The position numbers were made by a program, and so were the translations under genes. A stretch of DNA of 64,000 nucleotides from Phytophthora colocasiae (taxonomy: Eukaryota; Oomycota; Peronosporomycetes; Peronosporales; Peronosporaceae): assembly GCA_018806915.1 (NCBI GenBank), contig JAGKQI010000084.1:248001-312000 (forward strand), written 5' to 3'. The notes under the pieces were generated by a model. It did not search any database and was not told the origin of the DNA. It saw nothing but the letters and a program-made list of their open reading frames with translations. Positions 53,265 through 64,000 of this stretch are shown here, piece after piece (the first letter of the stretch is position 1; every line of letters begins with the position of its first letter).

Positions 53265-56066
53265 ATGTCAGTCGACTGGACTTTCTTAGATCCCTGGTAT
53301 GGCGTCTTAAGCGCTTGTTTTACCCCAGGAAATCCTACAGCTCCCCCAAGTGAAATGCAGGTGTTATTCATGTGGCCGAGGAACATGGGAGAGCAATTTA
53401 AATTGGCGCTTCATCTGGAAGAAGGAAATCCAGAAAACGTGAACCGACTGAAGCAGATTAGAGAAGCCATCGAGTTATTCACAGTACTGGCGGTAGTGAA
53501 TAACAAAGCGTTTACGGAACTTTTCTCTCGTCTTACACAGCCATCGAACCGAGATGGTCATAGATACTCTCCAGAATGGAATGTGAACATCTGTGGAACT
53601 GTTACTGATCAGCAAAAGACTTGGAGCGGTTTGTTGGGGCTTTTAGACCCCTCACCGCACTTCAAACATGCGATGAAGATACTAAAAACTATGAGGTTTG
53701 AAAACGAGCACGAAAAATCATTTCCCTACTTCCAGTATGATATGGGAGTGCAAGTGTGATGGCGCTGAAGTAGGTGTGGGCCTAAATTTTGACACAAGTG
53801 ATGGACTTGAAGCAGATCTACGACGATTGTTTACTACTGGCGTTACGATGGTAGTGCAGCTCGGTCTACCGCCGGAACACGCGAGTCTGGTTGATATATG
53901 GATGGATCTACGGCTGCAAGTGTCGATGTGTGTACATGTTTTAATGGAAATAAGTGACTTGACGACGACGTTATCCCGCGGTATCGCAGCAGGGTTGGTA
54001 CATACACCAATTCACTCCCTTCGCATAAAATTCAAAGAGAAGCAAGAAACCAGTGGAATACAAGCCGCAGTCAATGCTGGGGAATTAATCGACCGAGTCT
54101 ACCAATGGTCCCGAGTGGTGGTAGACCAAGATGTGCGGATTTCTTGTCACAAAGTATCCAAAAGTGTATTTGTTGCGATCTTTTCCTGTGTAGCTGTCCA
54201 GTCTTCCACTACTTCCATCGAGTTCGATATTCAGTCTATGGAGGCGGAGTTGTGGCAATCAGGGGTCTGAATAAAAAATTTCAGTATCGATAAAATCAGT
54301 TTCTAAAAATAAAAAAACGGATTACTGGGATATTCACAAAAAATAAAATATGATATTTCTCGAAAATTGCAATACAATATAACATAAGTGCTTGCGCAAG
54401 ACACAATTGAACTGATGGACGTCCTAAGCGTTCATTATACTCCATACTGACCACCTAACTACCTTAAATCACTGGCCAACAGCGAATCCTTTTGCATGGT
54501 GACCTTTTCATTCTCAAAAACTCCCGCTCTGTCTAAACAGTGACGAACAAAGACATCTGCGCCTACTTCTACGAGAACCTTGGTCATGGCCTCTATCGGT
54601 GTAAGCATTGTGGCTCCGAGCGCAAGCAAATCGCCAATACTGGATACTCCAACTTGATCGGGCACCTGGCTAATAAGCACGACGGCTTCAAGGACCTATA
54701 CGCAGCAACGCTGTCTTCCAAGGACAGTACCCTCCGGGATTTTGGGTTCGTGTCTGAAGAGACGTCTCATCGCTTCCAGTGGATGAGATGGGTCGTCGAG
54801 CGGAATATGCCGCTGTCGGAAGTCGACAACGAGCTGACACGCTCGATGTCTAGATGGAGGTCAGTGTCGTCACGTGTGCTTCTTAACTCTATGCGTGATG
54901 TAGCCAAGAAGGTGGGCAAGTCGCTCGAGAAGGCGCTGGGCAGCTGTTTCGCGATATTGCAGTTATTGCGGCCGCTTTTATTATTGCAGCGTGTTGTATT
55001 GAGATTATTACTACTGCAGCAACTACAGCCAATTCCGTGTAATACTGAATTGGACAAGGCCTGGTGGCAATGGCTAATGTATGCAGTATCCAGCACACCT
55101 TCAGCTAACCTTTCGGCGGTTCTTTATACGGCAACTTTGACGCAGTCTGATCTATCGAGTATTGCAGATGTTGTGAGATACAAATATCCTCTCTCGAAGT
55201 GTGTGGAGCTGGGAATCCCACCAAGAACTTACGATACGTCTGAATTCGGATTTGTGGACATTACAGATGGAACAACTGTATGGCCGATCGATTTCGAGAG
55301 CAGCTCAGCTTTAGTAATGCCGACTACAGTCCGGTGTCGGGCTTGGTTCAAGGGGAACAATTTAGTGGAAGTTGTCATTCCAAGCTGTGGGCTTTGTCGA
55401 ACCAGAATTGGCGATGGCGTGGCAGAAGTTTCTCGCGATTCTGATGAGCAAAACAAGCACATAGCGAGTTCACTTCGCTCACTATATGTGATCTTTACAC
55501 CACTTGAGTCTGCTTCGTTGGTGATAAGCTTGCTGGAGTTGATCGGAAGAGATCTACGATCGTTAACACTGTGCACATCCGTTTACAACGTTGATATCTC
55601 TCTGGATCTGAGTGTATTATCTGAGATATACCCCAATCTCCAATCGGTCGATATCCGTCTTTTCAACGTGGTGGTCTCAGTTCACAATGAGGCCCTGTGC
55701 CGGTGGCCAATCGAGAATTTGCACCTTGAAGACAGTGGCAAGTTGGCAGACATCGCATTATGCTTGCAGAACCGCAGCTTCCGAATGGCACATAAGCTAT
55801 TGAAGATCACATTAACATCAGACAAGCAACAATGGGACGAGAGTGAGGTGACGGAGCTGAGGACGCACAATGAAGAGTTTCTGTCTGTGGTGAAGGAGAA
55901 AGTCCCGATTCGAGCAAAAGCCGCCATGATCAGCGTCGTCTGCTGTGATCACAACCTGAAAGCGATTCATCGTCTGCAGACAGATGTGTTACGTATCATT
56001 TTCGCATTTGCTTCAACACCAGCCCAAAGGTTGGTGCGTTTTATACCTCAGGATATTTTCTCGTAA
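53265..56066 (+). pseudogene. Family W copy F, interrupted by a hAT element
   Basis: Starts at ATG 53265 (MSVDWTFLDPW) and follows the family to 53755, where a one-base shift moves the frame. It continues to 54259 (FDIQSMEAELWQ) and resumes after the hAT insertion at 55064 with WQWLMYAVSSTPS, then runs unbroken to TAA 56066. The second part has FGFVDITDGTTVWPIDFES, RCRAWFKGNNLVEVVIPS, RTRIGDGVAEVSRD, the LRR-like CPNLQ-type repeats (here IYPNLQSVDI) and the terminal HRLQTDVLRIIFAFAS. Apart from one shift and one transposon it would be full length. Confidence 0.88.
54260..55063. mobile_element. hAT transposon fragment with BED zinc finger
   Basis: 804 bp, flanked by a perfect 8-bp duplication GTGGCAAT (54252-54259 and 55064-55071), as hAT elements make. 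It begins CAGGGGTCTGAA and ends GGCCTG, so the ends start CAGG and finish CCTG. 54540-54890 encodes the N-terminus of a hAT transposase: a BED finger with CKHCGSE and HLANKHD, then FGFVSEETSHRFQWMRWVVE and NMPLSEVDNELTRSMSRW. The dimerisation and catalytic parts are deleted. Its open frame runs on without a stop into family W copy F downstream. Confidence 0.85.
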
Positions 56067-56277
56067 TGAAAGACGCTTAACAGAGACAGTAAAAAATAAT
56101 ATGTATCGTCCCCTTGACAACAAAACCCAGGATGCAGAAATTCCAGCTCGTCTAAAAGAAATTGGATGAAAACCTATTAATCCCAAAATGATAAGACTAG
56201 CTTCAATTGAGTTTCTGTCAATACGCGGTTTAGCAACACAAGTAATTTTGGCGGACGCCATTCTCAGATTCGCCGTC

Positions 56278-58266
56278 ATGAACACTGCCTGGACGTTCCT
56301 GGAACCTTGGCATGTTGCCTTACGCGCTTGTATTTTTCGAGGAGAGCCAACATCTTCTGAGGGTGGAATGCTGGTGTCCTTCGAATGGGCGTCCAAATGC
56401 CACCCATATCACCAATTGTCCCTTGTTCTTCACTTGGAAGAAAGAAACCCACAGAATGTGAGCCAGCTGAACCAGATTCAAGAAGCGATCGAATTATTTA
56501 GTGTTCTTTCAATAGTGGACAACAAGGCGTTTACGGAGCACTTTTCACACCTAAGGCAGTCAATGGGAGAAAGCGGACGTAATTGGTATCCAAAATGGAG
56601 GTTGTACGTCAGTGGATCTGCTACAGTTCAAAACGATGTTTGGAGCAGATTACTGGAGTTTTCGGATTCCCCATCGCAGTTTCAACGGGCGATGCAAATA
56701 CTCAAGACGATGGACGAAAAAGGCAAAGAGGATATTTTCTGTTGTACTGATATAACGTGGGATTGCAAGTTCGATGGCGGTGAAGCAGAAGCGAGCCTTG
56801 AATTTGATGAAAGCGACGGGATCAAAAGAGATCTACGAAGGTTGTTCAACGTTAGTGCTTCTATGATGATGCAACTCATTATTGTGCCTGACAATACAAC
56901 TTCGACTAGTATCTGGCAGCACCAGCACGGGCCTCCAAGAGTAAATGTTGTCATTTCTATACGGGATTTAACGTCGATATTTTGCCGAGATTTGGCTGCT
57001 GGTTTGGTATATACTCCAATTGACTCCCTCCACATTAACCTTATAGAAGAAGATACAACCAGCAGCAATCCACAAGCCACGATCAATGCTGGAGTTCTAT
57101 TGGATCGGGTTTATCGGTGGTCTCGATTGATTAGTATAGACGTGTCGATTTCGTGTTACAAGCTGTCTGAAAGTGTATTGGCTGCGATCTGTTCGACTAT
57201 CGCTGTACAACCTACCACTACGCCATTTCGCTTCAGGATACAACCTATGAGTCCAGACATGTCGCCATGGTCGCGGTTAGTGTATGCTGTGTGCTGTTCG
57301 CCTTCTGCTGAAATGTCGATGAGTGTTTGTCATACAACCTTGACAAAGGTCGATCCGTTGAGTGTTGCAGAAACTTTGGCACACAGTTATCCTGTTTTGA
57401 CAAGTTCAGGGCGGCCAGGAGCATACGAAACTTCTGAATTTGGTTATGTGGATATTGCGGGAGGGACGACAGTATGGGCCATCGATCTTGAAGAAGGCAC
57501 AACGTTTGTAGTACCCAATTCTACCCGCTGTCGAGCTTGGTTCAAGGAAGACTATGTGGAAGTTGTCGTACCAGGTTTCGGACGTTGTCGAAGTAGAATT
57601 GGAGATGGCGTATGTGAAGTTTCTCGTGATTTAGAGGAGCAAGCCCCTCAAGTGCCAAGTGCTCTTCGGTCTCTATCTGTTCTCTTTACATCGATTGAGT
57701 CTGTCTCTTTGGTCATGAGTTTACTGAAGGAGGTCGGCCAAAATCTGCATTCATTAAATCTGACAATGATGATCTATCAGGACGAGTTAACTATTGATCT
57801 GAGTGTGTTGTCTGGAATGTGCCCGAACCTTCAATCCCTCGAGATCCGGGATTTGAACGTGGCAGTCTCAGATCATAATGAGGCGCTTCAAGTATGGCCA
57901 ATCGAGAAATTAAACCTTACAGATACTGGCAAGTTGGCAGACATTAAGTTATGCCTAGGGGATCGCAGGCTACGGATGGCGAGTCATCTAGTGGAACTCG
58001 CCTTGGAATCGTACGATAGAGACTTCGACAAGAGTGAGGTGATGGATCTAAGAGCCCACGACGGAGATTTTCTCGCTGTTATGAAGAAAAAATTCCCGGT
58101 GGCGTCGAAAACTGCAACAATGAGCGTCGTCGAGAGTTCACACCATGCGGGGATCCGTCGACTACACCGAGATGTCTTATGTCTAATTTTCGTCTTTGCT
58201 TCGACGCCTGCCCAACGTTCAGTCTCGGTTTGGCCACGGAGAAAGAGACGTTTAACAGAGATATAG
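56278..58266 (+). CDS. Family W protein, intact copy G (function unknown)
   Basis: 662 residues, intronless. The start at 56278 (MNTAWTFLEPW) matches the other copies; 30 upstream codons are open but not conserved. Blocks: TFLEPW; HLEERNPQNVSQLNQIQEAI; FSVLSIVDNKAFTEHFSHL; WSRLLEFSDSPSQFQRAM; FGYVDIAGGTTVWAIDLEEG; TRCRAWFKEDYVEVVVPGFG; RSRIGDGVCEVSRD; MCPNLQSLEIRDLNV; and the C-terminal RRLHRDVLCLIFVFASTPAQ. By eye it is distantly related to copy D but colinear over the whole length, which argues the family is kept as protein-coding. No known domain is certain. Confidence 0.85.
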   Translation: MNTAWTFLEPWHVALRACIFRGEPTSSEGGMLVSFEWASKCHPYHQLSLVLHLEERNPQNVSQLNQIQEAIELFSVLSIVDNKAFTEHFSHLRQSMGESGRNWYPKWRLYVSGSATVQNDVWSRLLEFSDSPSQFQRAMQILKTMDEKGKEDIFCCTDITWDCKFDGGEAEASLEFDESDGIKRDLRRLFNVSASMMMQLIIVPDNTTSTSIWQHQHGPPRVNVVISIRDLTSIFCRDLAAGLVYTPIDSLHINLIEEDTTSSNPQATINAGVLLDRVYRWSRLISIDVSISCYKLSESVLAAICSTIAVQPTTTPFRFRIQPMSPDMSPWSRLVYAVCCSPSAEMSMSVCHTTLTKVDPLSVAETLAHSYPVLTSSGRPGAYETSEFGYVDIAGGTTVWAIDLEEGTTFVVPNSTRCRAWFKEDYVEVVVPGFGRCRSRIGDGVCEVSRDLEEQAPQVPSALRSLSVLFTSIESVSLVMSLLKEVGQNLHSLNLTMMIYQDELTIDLSVLSGMCPNLQSLEIRDLNVAVSDHNEALQVWPIEKLNLTDTGKLADIKLCLGDRRLRMASHLVELALESYDRDFDKSEVMDLRAHDGDFLAVMKKKFPVASKTATMSVVESSHHAGIRRLHRDVLCLIFVFASTPAQRSVSVWPRRKRRLTEI

Positions 58267-58391
58267 TCCAAATAATTATGGTGTTGCTGTTGTGCGTTGT
58301 ATTCAAAATGCAAAAGAAAAAGAAACAATTTTGTGTCGAATTTTTGTCTTCTTTTTATTATTTACCGGATTGCTGGAGTTCTAATGAACCG

Positions 58392-59030
58392 CTAGATGAC
58401 TCGGAGGCTGTCAGCTGAGCAAACGAGAAATACTATGATGTCATGAATGAACCGATAGCTATGCGACCGTATCCTGTCGGACCTTGGAGTTAGGGTGAGC
58501 AAGTCGTCCGTCCACCGCGCGTTGCAGGGCATGCTGTTCTCGACCAAGCGCCTACGCATCGAGAAAGCAAGTCGAAGAACGACAAGCTTGTTCAGGTTCA
58601 TGATACCGTCCTCGGCTAGGTACTCACGTGCCAAGTTCTCGACTTGGCTATGGGCAGGCGCGTTGTCCGTGACGACAACAATCTTGTCGGGTTGCATCTC
58701 TTCGTACTCGTCAGACCGAAGGGCAGCGATAAACAAGTCCGCTATAAATCGTGCGTTCTCCTGCTTCTTGACGGATCCCTCATGGGTTCGCATCAAGATT
58801 ATGCCGGAGCCAACTGAAACTCCGCCCTGCACGTGAAGGTTTTGTCCTTTCGATGGGGGTAGCTGGACGACAGCTCGTTCACCAACGCGAGACCATCCTT
58901 AATTTCTAGAAAGGTAGAGATTAAAGTTAGTTTCATTTTGATACACCACCATGTCACCGTTCCGCATGTGCTTGTTCAGCTCTTGGACGAAGGTCTTGCG
59001 CTTCTCCTTGTTGACTGTTGAGTTCGACTC
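58392..59030 (-). pseudogene. Tc1/mariner (IS630-like, DDE_3) transposase fragment
   Basis: Reading leftwards, 59030-58920 encodes KEKRKTFVQELNKHMRNGD followed by MVVYQNETNFNLYLSR, the block that normally carries the first catalytic Asp as DET; here it is Asn (NET). 58860-58400 encodes GGVSVGSGIILM, then DKIVVVTDNAPAHSQVE with the second Asp, and a decayed tail. A frameshift lies near 58840. It is fused to family W copy H at about 59030. Inactive. Confidence 0.75.
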
Positions 59031-60574
59031 ATTGTAGTCCGAGACCACCACATCGAAATTACGGGTCCTCAGAGATCAAAGACGCGGACAGACAGCAGAG
59101 AAAACACTCAGATCCGTAGTGATATCGTCGCTGTAGACGTCCGTTCCAAGTGCTAAGGAACGTAACTTCCCACCGATCAAGTGCAGTAAACTGTCCACTA
59201 GGTCGTTCGATTCAATTGAGATAAAGTGCAGGAATAGCGATCGAAATCCACTTGACACGTGCTGATGTCGTTCTCCTGAATCACGAGAAACTTCCGATAC
59301 GCCATTCCCAAGTTTACTTCGACAACGTCCGAAACCTGGTACAATAATTTCCACATAGTCTTGCTTGCCGACAGCACACAGAGTTGGGAACTAGAAACGT
59401 AACGCCTTCTTCGAGATCGATGGGCCAAACTGTTATTCCTTGTGTGATATTCACATAACCGAATTTAGAATCTTCGTAATTTCTTGGCTGTTCCAATCTC
59501 GAACTCCGCGAAAGAGGAAAATTGTACCTCAAAGCATCCCCAACACTCAAGATATCCACCTTTGTCAAAGACGTTTGTTTAACTATCATCGAACTTTCAA
59601 AAGAAGGCGAACAGTTCACAGCATAAGCTAACCACGACCACGACAACATGTTTGGACTAATAGGCACCACGATGAAGTCAATTGCGGTAGTGGCAGGCTG
59701 CACAGCTATAACCGAACATATCGCACCAAATACGCTTTTGGATAGGTTGTAGCATGAAATCTGTGTCTCCCGACTAATCACTCTTGACCATTGGGACACT
59801 CGGGTTAATAGCCGTTGCTTGATATATTCATTTGTCTGAGGTCAATCCTGAGCGAATCTACTGGGGTGTATACCACTCCAGCAGCCAAATCTCGGGAAAA
59901 TATCGTCGCTAAATCTCGTATAGAAATGACAACACTTACACTTACTGGCACGTGCTGGTTCTGCCAGATACTCACTGACGTTGTGCTGTTAGGTGCAATA
60001 ATGAGTTGCATCATCATCCCTATGTTTGTTCCAATCCCGTTGATTTTGTCATATTCTATGATCACGTTTGCAATCACCGCCATCGAACTTGCATTTCCAC
60101 GTCATACGTGAATCAATAGAAATATTTTCCTTGTCTATTTCTTCCCCATCCATTGCCTCCAAATGTCTGTATAGCTTGTTGAAATTGTAATGAGGGGGTT
60201 GAAAGCTTCAGTAATCTACTCCAAGCGGCTTGTTGAGCTGTAGGAGATCCATGGACCTGTAAATTCCACTGTGGATACCAACCACGTTCGCTTTGGCCCA
60301 TTGACTGTGTGGAAATTGCTCTGTAAACACCTTGTTGTTGACGAGTCGTAAATAATTCAATAGTTTCTCGAATCTGGCTCAGCTGACTCGTATTCTGTGG
60401 GTTCTCTTCGTTCAAGTGAAGCGACAGGGTGAATTGGTGGTGTGGATAATATATATACAATGGCCACTGGAGAGACATCTGCATTCCGCCCGTAATATAT
60501 GGTGGTGTTCCTTGGGTAATACTAGCAGATAAAGCATCGAACCATGGCTCTAGGAACGTCAAATTGGCCGTCAT
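59031..60574 (-). pseudogene. Family W copy H (frameshifted, 3' end lost)
   Basis: Starts at ATG 60574 (MTANLTFLEPWFDALSAS) and follows the family through HLNEENPQNTSQLSQIRETI and WSRLLKLSTPSLQFQQAI. Shifts near 60115, 59800 and 59370 break the frame. Later blocks are SKFGYVNITQGITVWPIDLE, GFGRCRSKLGNGVSEVSRD and LRTRNFDVVVSDYNE. There the gene is replaced by the Tc1/mariner fragment. About the last 110 residues are missing. Confidence 0.85.
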
Positions 60575-60589
60575 GACGGAGGAAAGTTA

Positions 60590-63585
60590 GCCCAAGATTT
60601 CTGTCGTGGGTACGGCTGATGTACAAAGAATCGAAGTGCTCGCTGATGATTAATGGCTGTGCACAAGCTGCACTGACGCCTACCCGAGGCGTTGAGCAGG
60701 GAGACCCATTGTCTCCATATCTTTTTGCACTCTCGTTAGAACTCCTTGGAAACCTGTTGAGATCACACAGGAGTCTGGGAATTCCGATAGATCCCTCACT
60801 GACCATTCCGGTAGCGTTTTTTGCGGATGACACAGTTTTGTTTTCGAAGGGAAAGTCGCAGCTAGAAGACAATTGCAGCTAGTGAACTGCTACTGTGAAG
60901 GATCGGGTGCTCAGCTGAACCATTCTAAAAGCGTGATAATGAGCTTGAATAACAGGTGATCGGCCCCAAAACTACCTCCTCTTCGCTCGCGACCCAACTG
61001 GATAAAAAGCTGCTTACACAACTTCAATTATGGCAAGGACGAGCTCGAACGTTACTTGGACGTCGACAAGTTGTACAGGACTTAATACTTTCGCTACTAT
61101 GGTATTTCACAGCAAATGTGACAATCCCGCCTCGCTTTCTTGTTCGGTGGCAAGGAATTGTGAACCGTTACGTGCTGTACAATCGAGTGAGTGCGGGGAA
61201 AACTGGAGTCAGTATCGTCCAGAAAGGCCTTGCAGTGCGACCAAAGGAAGCCGATGGGATAGGAGTGCCAGACGTGAAAATGATTATCCAGCGTCAACAT
61301 TTCCAAGTTTTACAAAACTTCGTAAGCGCACAGCCTTGTGGACGATTAGGAATTTACGCCCCTAAAAAGCAACTTTTCAAGAGACAGCACTACAAGACGG
61401 AGATTATCGACCTCACAGATGACGGCGACGGCTAAGGAAGTTAACTTGCAGTCAATTGGGGACGACAGCAGGTTGGACGGTGACTACAAGGCTACGGAGA
61501 CCGGAAGATACTGGACGACGTTGAAGTTCAAGGCCAATGGCTACGATGGAAGATCGCAGCAGGAGGAACGACTCAGCGGTGGACTAGCAGCACACAAGTG
61601 GAGTACTGGGACGGGCGACGTGAGTACGAGGAGGGGAACGGTGGAGAAGACGCGTAAGGAGTCGCCGAAGGAAGATCCTGGCGGTGGCAGCCGGCATACT
61701 TAGGTTAGGAGTAGTATAGTGGGCGGCGGTAGTTAGAGAGCTCTTTGGCGTGCGGACTGGCCGTCGAACCTCTCAGTTACGATTTCGCACGGTTGTGAGG
61801 AGTTAAGTAACTAAGACTTACGCGTGGAGTACTGCGGCAACTGGCCGGCTTCACCCAACAGCATTTTGGGGGTTATCTAGGGGAGTGGCCTTGTTCTGCG
61901 GTATACTGACCGGCAGGGACCTCTGGGTAATACGTTCAGGAGGCACGAAGTTCTGAGGTACGAAGATGAGGATGCATGCGTAGTGTGGCGGGGATCGCGG
62001 CTAGCTACCGCGCAGTTGTGGTGCTTATTGATAGCGTCTTGACTCAAGGGTGTCCACTTCAACTTCAATGTGGTGGTGCATTCGTCTTGTATAATGTATA
62101 TTGTATTGGGATTAGCACGAGGACAAGCTACTAGTCTACCCAAGGCTGTGGTTGCTATCAAACGTCTTCTCCCTAGCCGTCTCTACTGGACAATGTCCAT
62201 CAGGGTCTCTCTGGTGACGTGCTGACTCTAGTTCCTGCTTGCGTGACCACTGGCTCCCTCCAAGTTGGAATTTCAAGGCGTAAGGAGGAAGTAGTGCCGA
62301 CAGCCTGAGGAAGATGACAATGTGTGGTATCGCCCAATGTTTCAGACTATGATATGGTAGCTTTTCACGTCTTCGCTCAAGTGATTTTCTTCTTCAAGAT
62401 CCTTCGATGCCAGCTGGATGGAAAGCATCGATGCTGCCGTTGTGGTGGAGACATACCCTGCGGGAATGGAAACGAATTCAGTGGCCAGATCGAACGTTGC
62501 TGTTCAATAAAATACGAGAGCTACAATTCGCATTGTATAGCCCAATTTGGTGGAGTACGATGCCAGAGTTTCAGGTTTTGAATGAACATGGGACTGAAAG
62601 AGACTTGAAACCTTTGGGATCTGAAACTTCGAAACCTGTGCCGAACACTGGCGAAAAACGAATTTCTCTGCTTTGCAAATTTTTCTGGACGAAAACCGCA
62701 ATTGGCCAACGTCTGCTGCCTTTTTCAGCAAGCGCTGAGGGTAACAGTTAGATCCAGAATAGTTCCGCATGACATGTTCCTACTTTATCGACAATTGACG
62801 CAAGTATTTCGTCGAGTACTTCCAAACTCTCGAGAAGGTGGAATTCAGGCTATCGAACATTCACTTGTGCCGCCCGTGTTCGGGATGGCTGTCGCTGCCT
62901 CAGACCCAACAGAGCACACAGTTCGGTTTTTCCCTGGATTGCGGACTCACGATTGGAGTATGCTTCTTCAAAGGTACCTGAACTGATGCATCACCCACTA
63001 GAGGATTTGGGATGTCCTAGGCAACGAATACATCAAACGTTGTCCAGCTTACTATCACTCCGAGGTTTCTTTCTTCCTGTGGTGCATGATGTGATGTTGC
63101 GATTGTATTTCGGAGACTTAATTGTGGGCTCGCGATTATATTTCCTGAAATCACTCAATCCGGCAATTCAAGAATGTGAGCGTCCAAGCTGCCACTCGAT
63201 TGAAACAGTTGAGCATTGCCTTTTTGCGTGTCCAGCATTGGCTGCAACATGGCTCCTGATATGGACTCCATGGAAATGTTTCTTTCGGTCATCATTGACT
63301 TGGCGGTTGTTGCTATTTCCGCAGCCTCGTGATATTCAAAGCACCTGGAGGAGCAACCAAAAAGTACTTCTTATACTGTGGAAAGTTCAAACAGCTATTG
63401 TTTTTCATGCGGTTTGGAGACTTCGGAATGACATTTACTTCCGTCAAATATTAGCACAAACGCCAAATATCCCAACCAACCTGCAAAATTCCTTCAAGAC
63501 GCACTGCCAATTTATCTACCATCACGCGGTTGAACTTGATTGTGATCGATCTACTCTGGAGAGGCTAGCCCGAAAACTGGGTTGA
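60590..63585 (+). mobile_element. Dead LINE (non-LTR retrotransposon) with internal insertion
   Basis: Plus-strand remnant of a reverse transcriptase ORF. 60600-60870 carries RGVEQGDPLSPYLFALSLEL and PVAFFADDTVLFS, with the catalytic ADD motif. 60890-61380 (frame shifted near 60872) carries the thumb/connection phrases LQLWQGRARTLLGR and SLLWYFTANVTIPPRF. After an insertion (about 61430-62302), 62303-63585 carries the C-terminal part, ending in a zinc-binding knuckle C..C...E..EHCLFACP typical of LINE proteins. No endonuclease domain is present: the 5' end is truncated at about 60577, the usual fate of LINE copies. Many stops. Confidence 0.82.
61430..62302 (+). repeat. Insertion in the LINE, probable LTR-retrotransposon remnant
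   Basis: An ~870-bp GC-richer segment between two LINE pieces. The first 270 bases are open (a 94-codon frame, 61419-61700) but low in conserved motifs. The last 224 bases (62079-62302) match the dispersed repeat at 10158-10382 and end in the same GCCGACA. The layout fits the 3' part of an LTR element, but no reverse transcriptase, integrase or second LTR is visible, so the class is uncertain. Confidence 0.5.
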
Positions 63586-64000
63586 ATCAACGACAAATAA
63601 CATCTGGATTCCGCAGGTTTAGTGTAGCTTTAGAATCTTGAGATAGAATCACACAGATGAGAAATCCGCTAACTAGTTAATCAACTCATTTTCTTCTTCT
63701 TGATAATTGCTGCAACGGCTTTGTTTGCCGTCTTGTGACTTGATGTTCATGCTGTTGATACTACATGTACCACCTGTAATGCCATCTTAGCCTGAGTCAC
63801 AGGAATCCACCGATTTTTTGTTTAACAGCGAGTAATAGTGGAGGTTGTAAGAGCTATCCGAAGCATAACTTGTTTCGTACAGCTTCCTCAAGACAACCAA
63901 TAATTGTGTCTCCTTTCAAGAATCTGCCAGTCGAGATATCTGCGCTGAATTCATAGCATCCACCACAACCAGAGCATTCGCAAGACCATTGTCGAGTTGA
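63586..64000. other. Inverted copy of the family W upstream region
   Basis: 63586-63817 holds no gene. 63818-64000, read on the minus strand, matches 3405-3580 and 18660-18800 (CTCTGGTTGTGG, then AGATATCTCGACTGGCA and GACACAATTATT). The orientation predicts another family W gene on the plus strand just beyond the window. Confidence 0.6.

Noticed and set aside
54540..54890. Functional BED-finger gene
   Set aside because: No ATG and no transposase core; it is the remaining N-terminus of a deleted hAT element.

Overview
The window reads as a gene-sparse, transposon-rich stretch of an oomycete genome, most likely Phytophthora or a close relative. The evidence is a GPCR fused to a phosphatidylinositol phosphate kinase (an oomycete hallmark), introns of about 60-80 bp with GT..AG ends, an oomycete Inr+FPR core promoter before a small secreted-protein gene, and BED-hAT, PIF/Harbinger, Merlin and piggyBac elements. 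No rRNA, tRNA or CRISPR array was recognised.

Layout. 1-8.2 kb: three decayed copies of an unrecognised ~655-residue protein family (called 'family W' here, from its conserved N-terminal TFLxPW motif), one split by a PIF/Harbinger element and one by a deleted Merlin element, then a scrap of a NOC1/MAK21-like gene. 8.2-10 kb: ankyrin-repeat gene 1 (frameshifted). 10.5-16.5 kb: two piggyBac elements that share one TTAA. 16.5-18.5 kb: an intact family W gene. 19.2-26 kb: a transportin-3/importin-13-like receptor convergent with a coiled-coil GAF-domain protein. 26.3-34.8 kb: an 8.5-kb piggyBac element holding a broken transposase, a Myb/SANT gene whose 3' part encodes a DOT1-like methyltransferase domain, two near-identical inverted arms, and 45-bp tandem repeats. 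34.8-36.8 kb: ankyrin gene 2 (frameshifted). 36.9-41.4 kb: a large PHD/extended-PHD chromatin protein with two introns. 42.2-47 kb: a Lys-rich secreted protein and two intact convergent ankyrin genes. 47-48.8 kb: a Sep15/SelM-like fragment. 48.8-51.9 kb: GPCR-PIPK. 52-60.6 kb: five more family W copies or fragments, one hit by a hAT element with a perfect 8-bp target duplication, plus a Tc1/mariner-type transposase fragment. 60.6-63.6 kb: a dead LINE interrupted by a remnant resembling an LTR retrotransposon.

Housekeeping or signalling genes (transportin, GAF protein, PHD protein, GPCR-PIPK) are long, open and mostly intronless. Family W and the ankyrin family are local gene families that decay and collect insertions. 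The most unusual object is the 26.3-34.8 kb piggyBac element: it pairs a transposase with a predicted histone-methyltransferase-type domain and carries a long inverted repeat that could fold into double-stranded RNA. All identifications come from reading motifs by eye; no database search was run.
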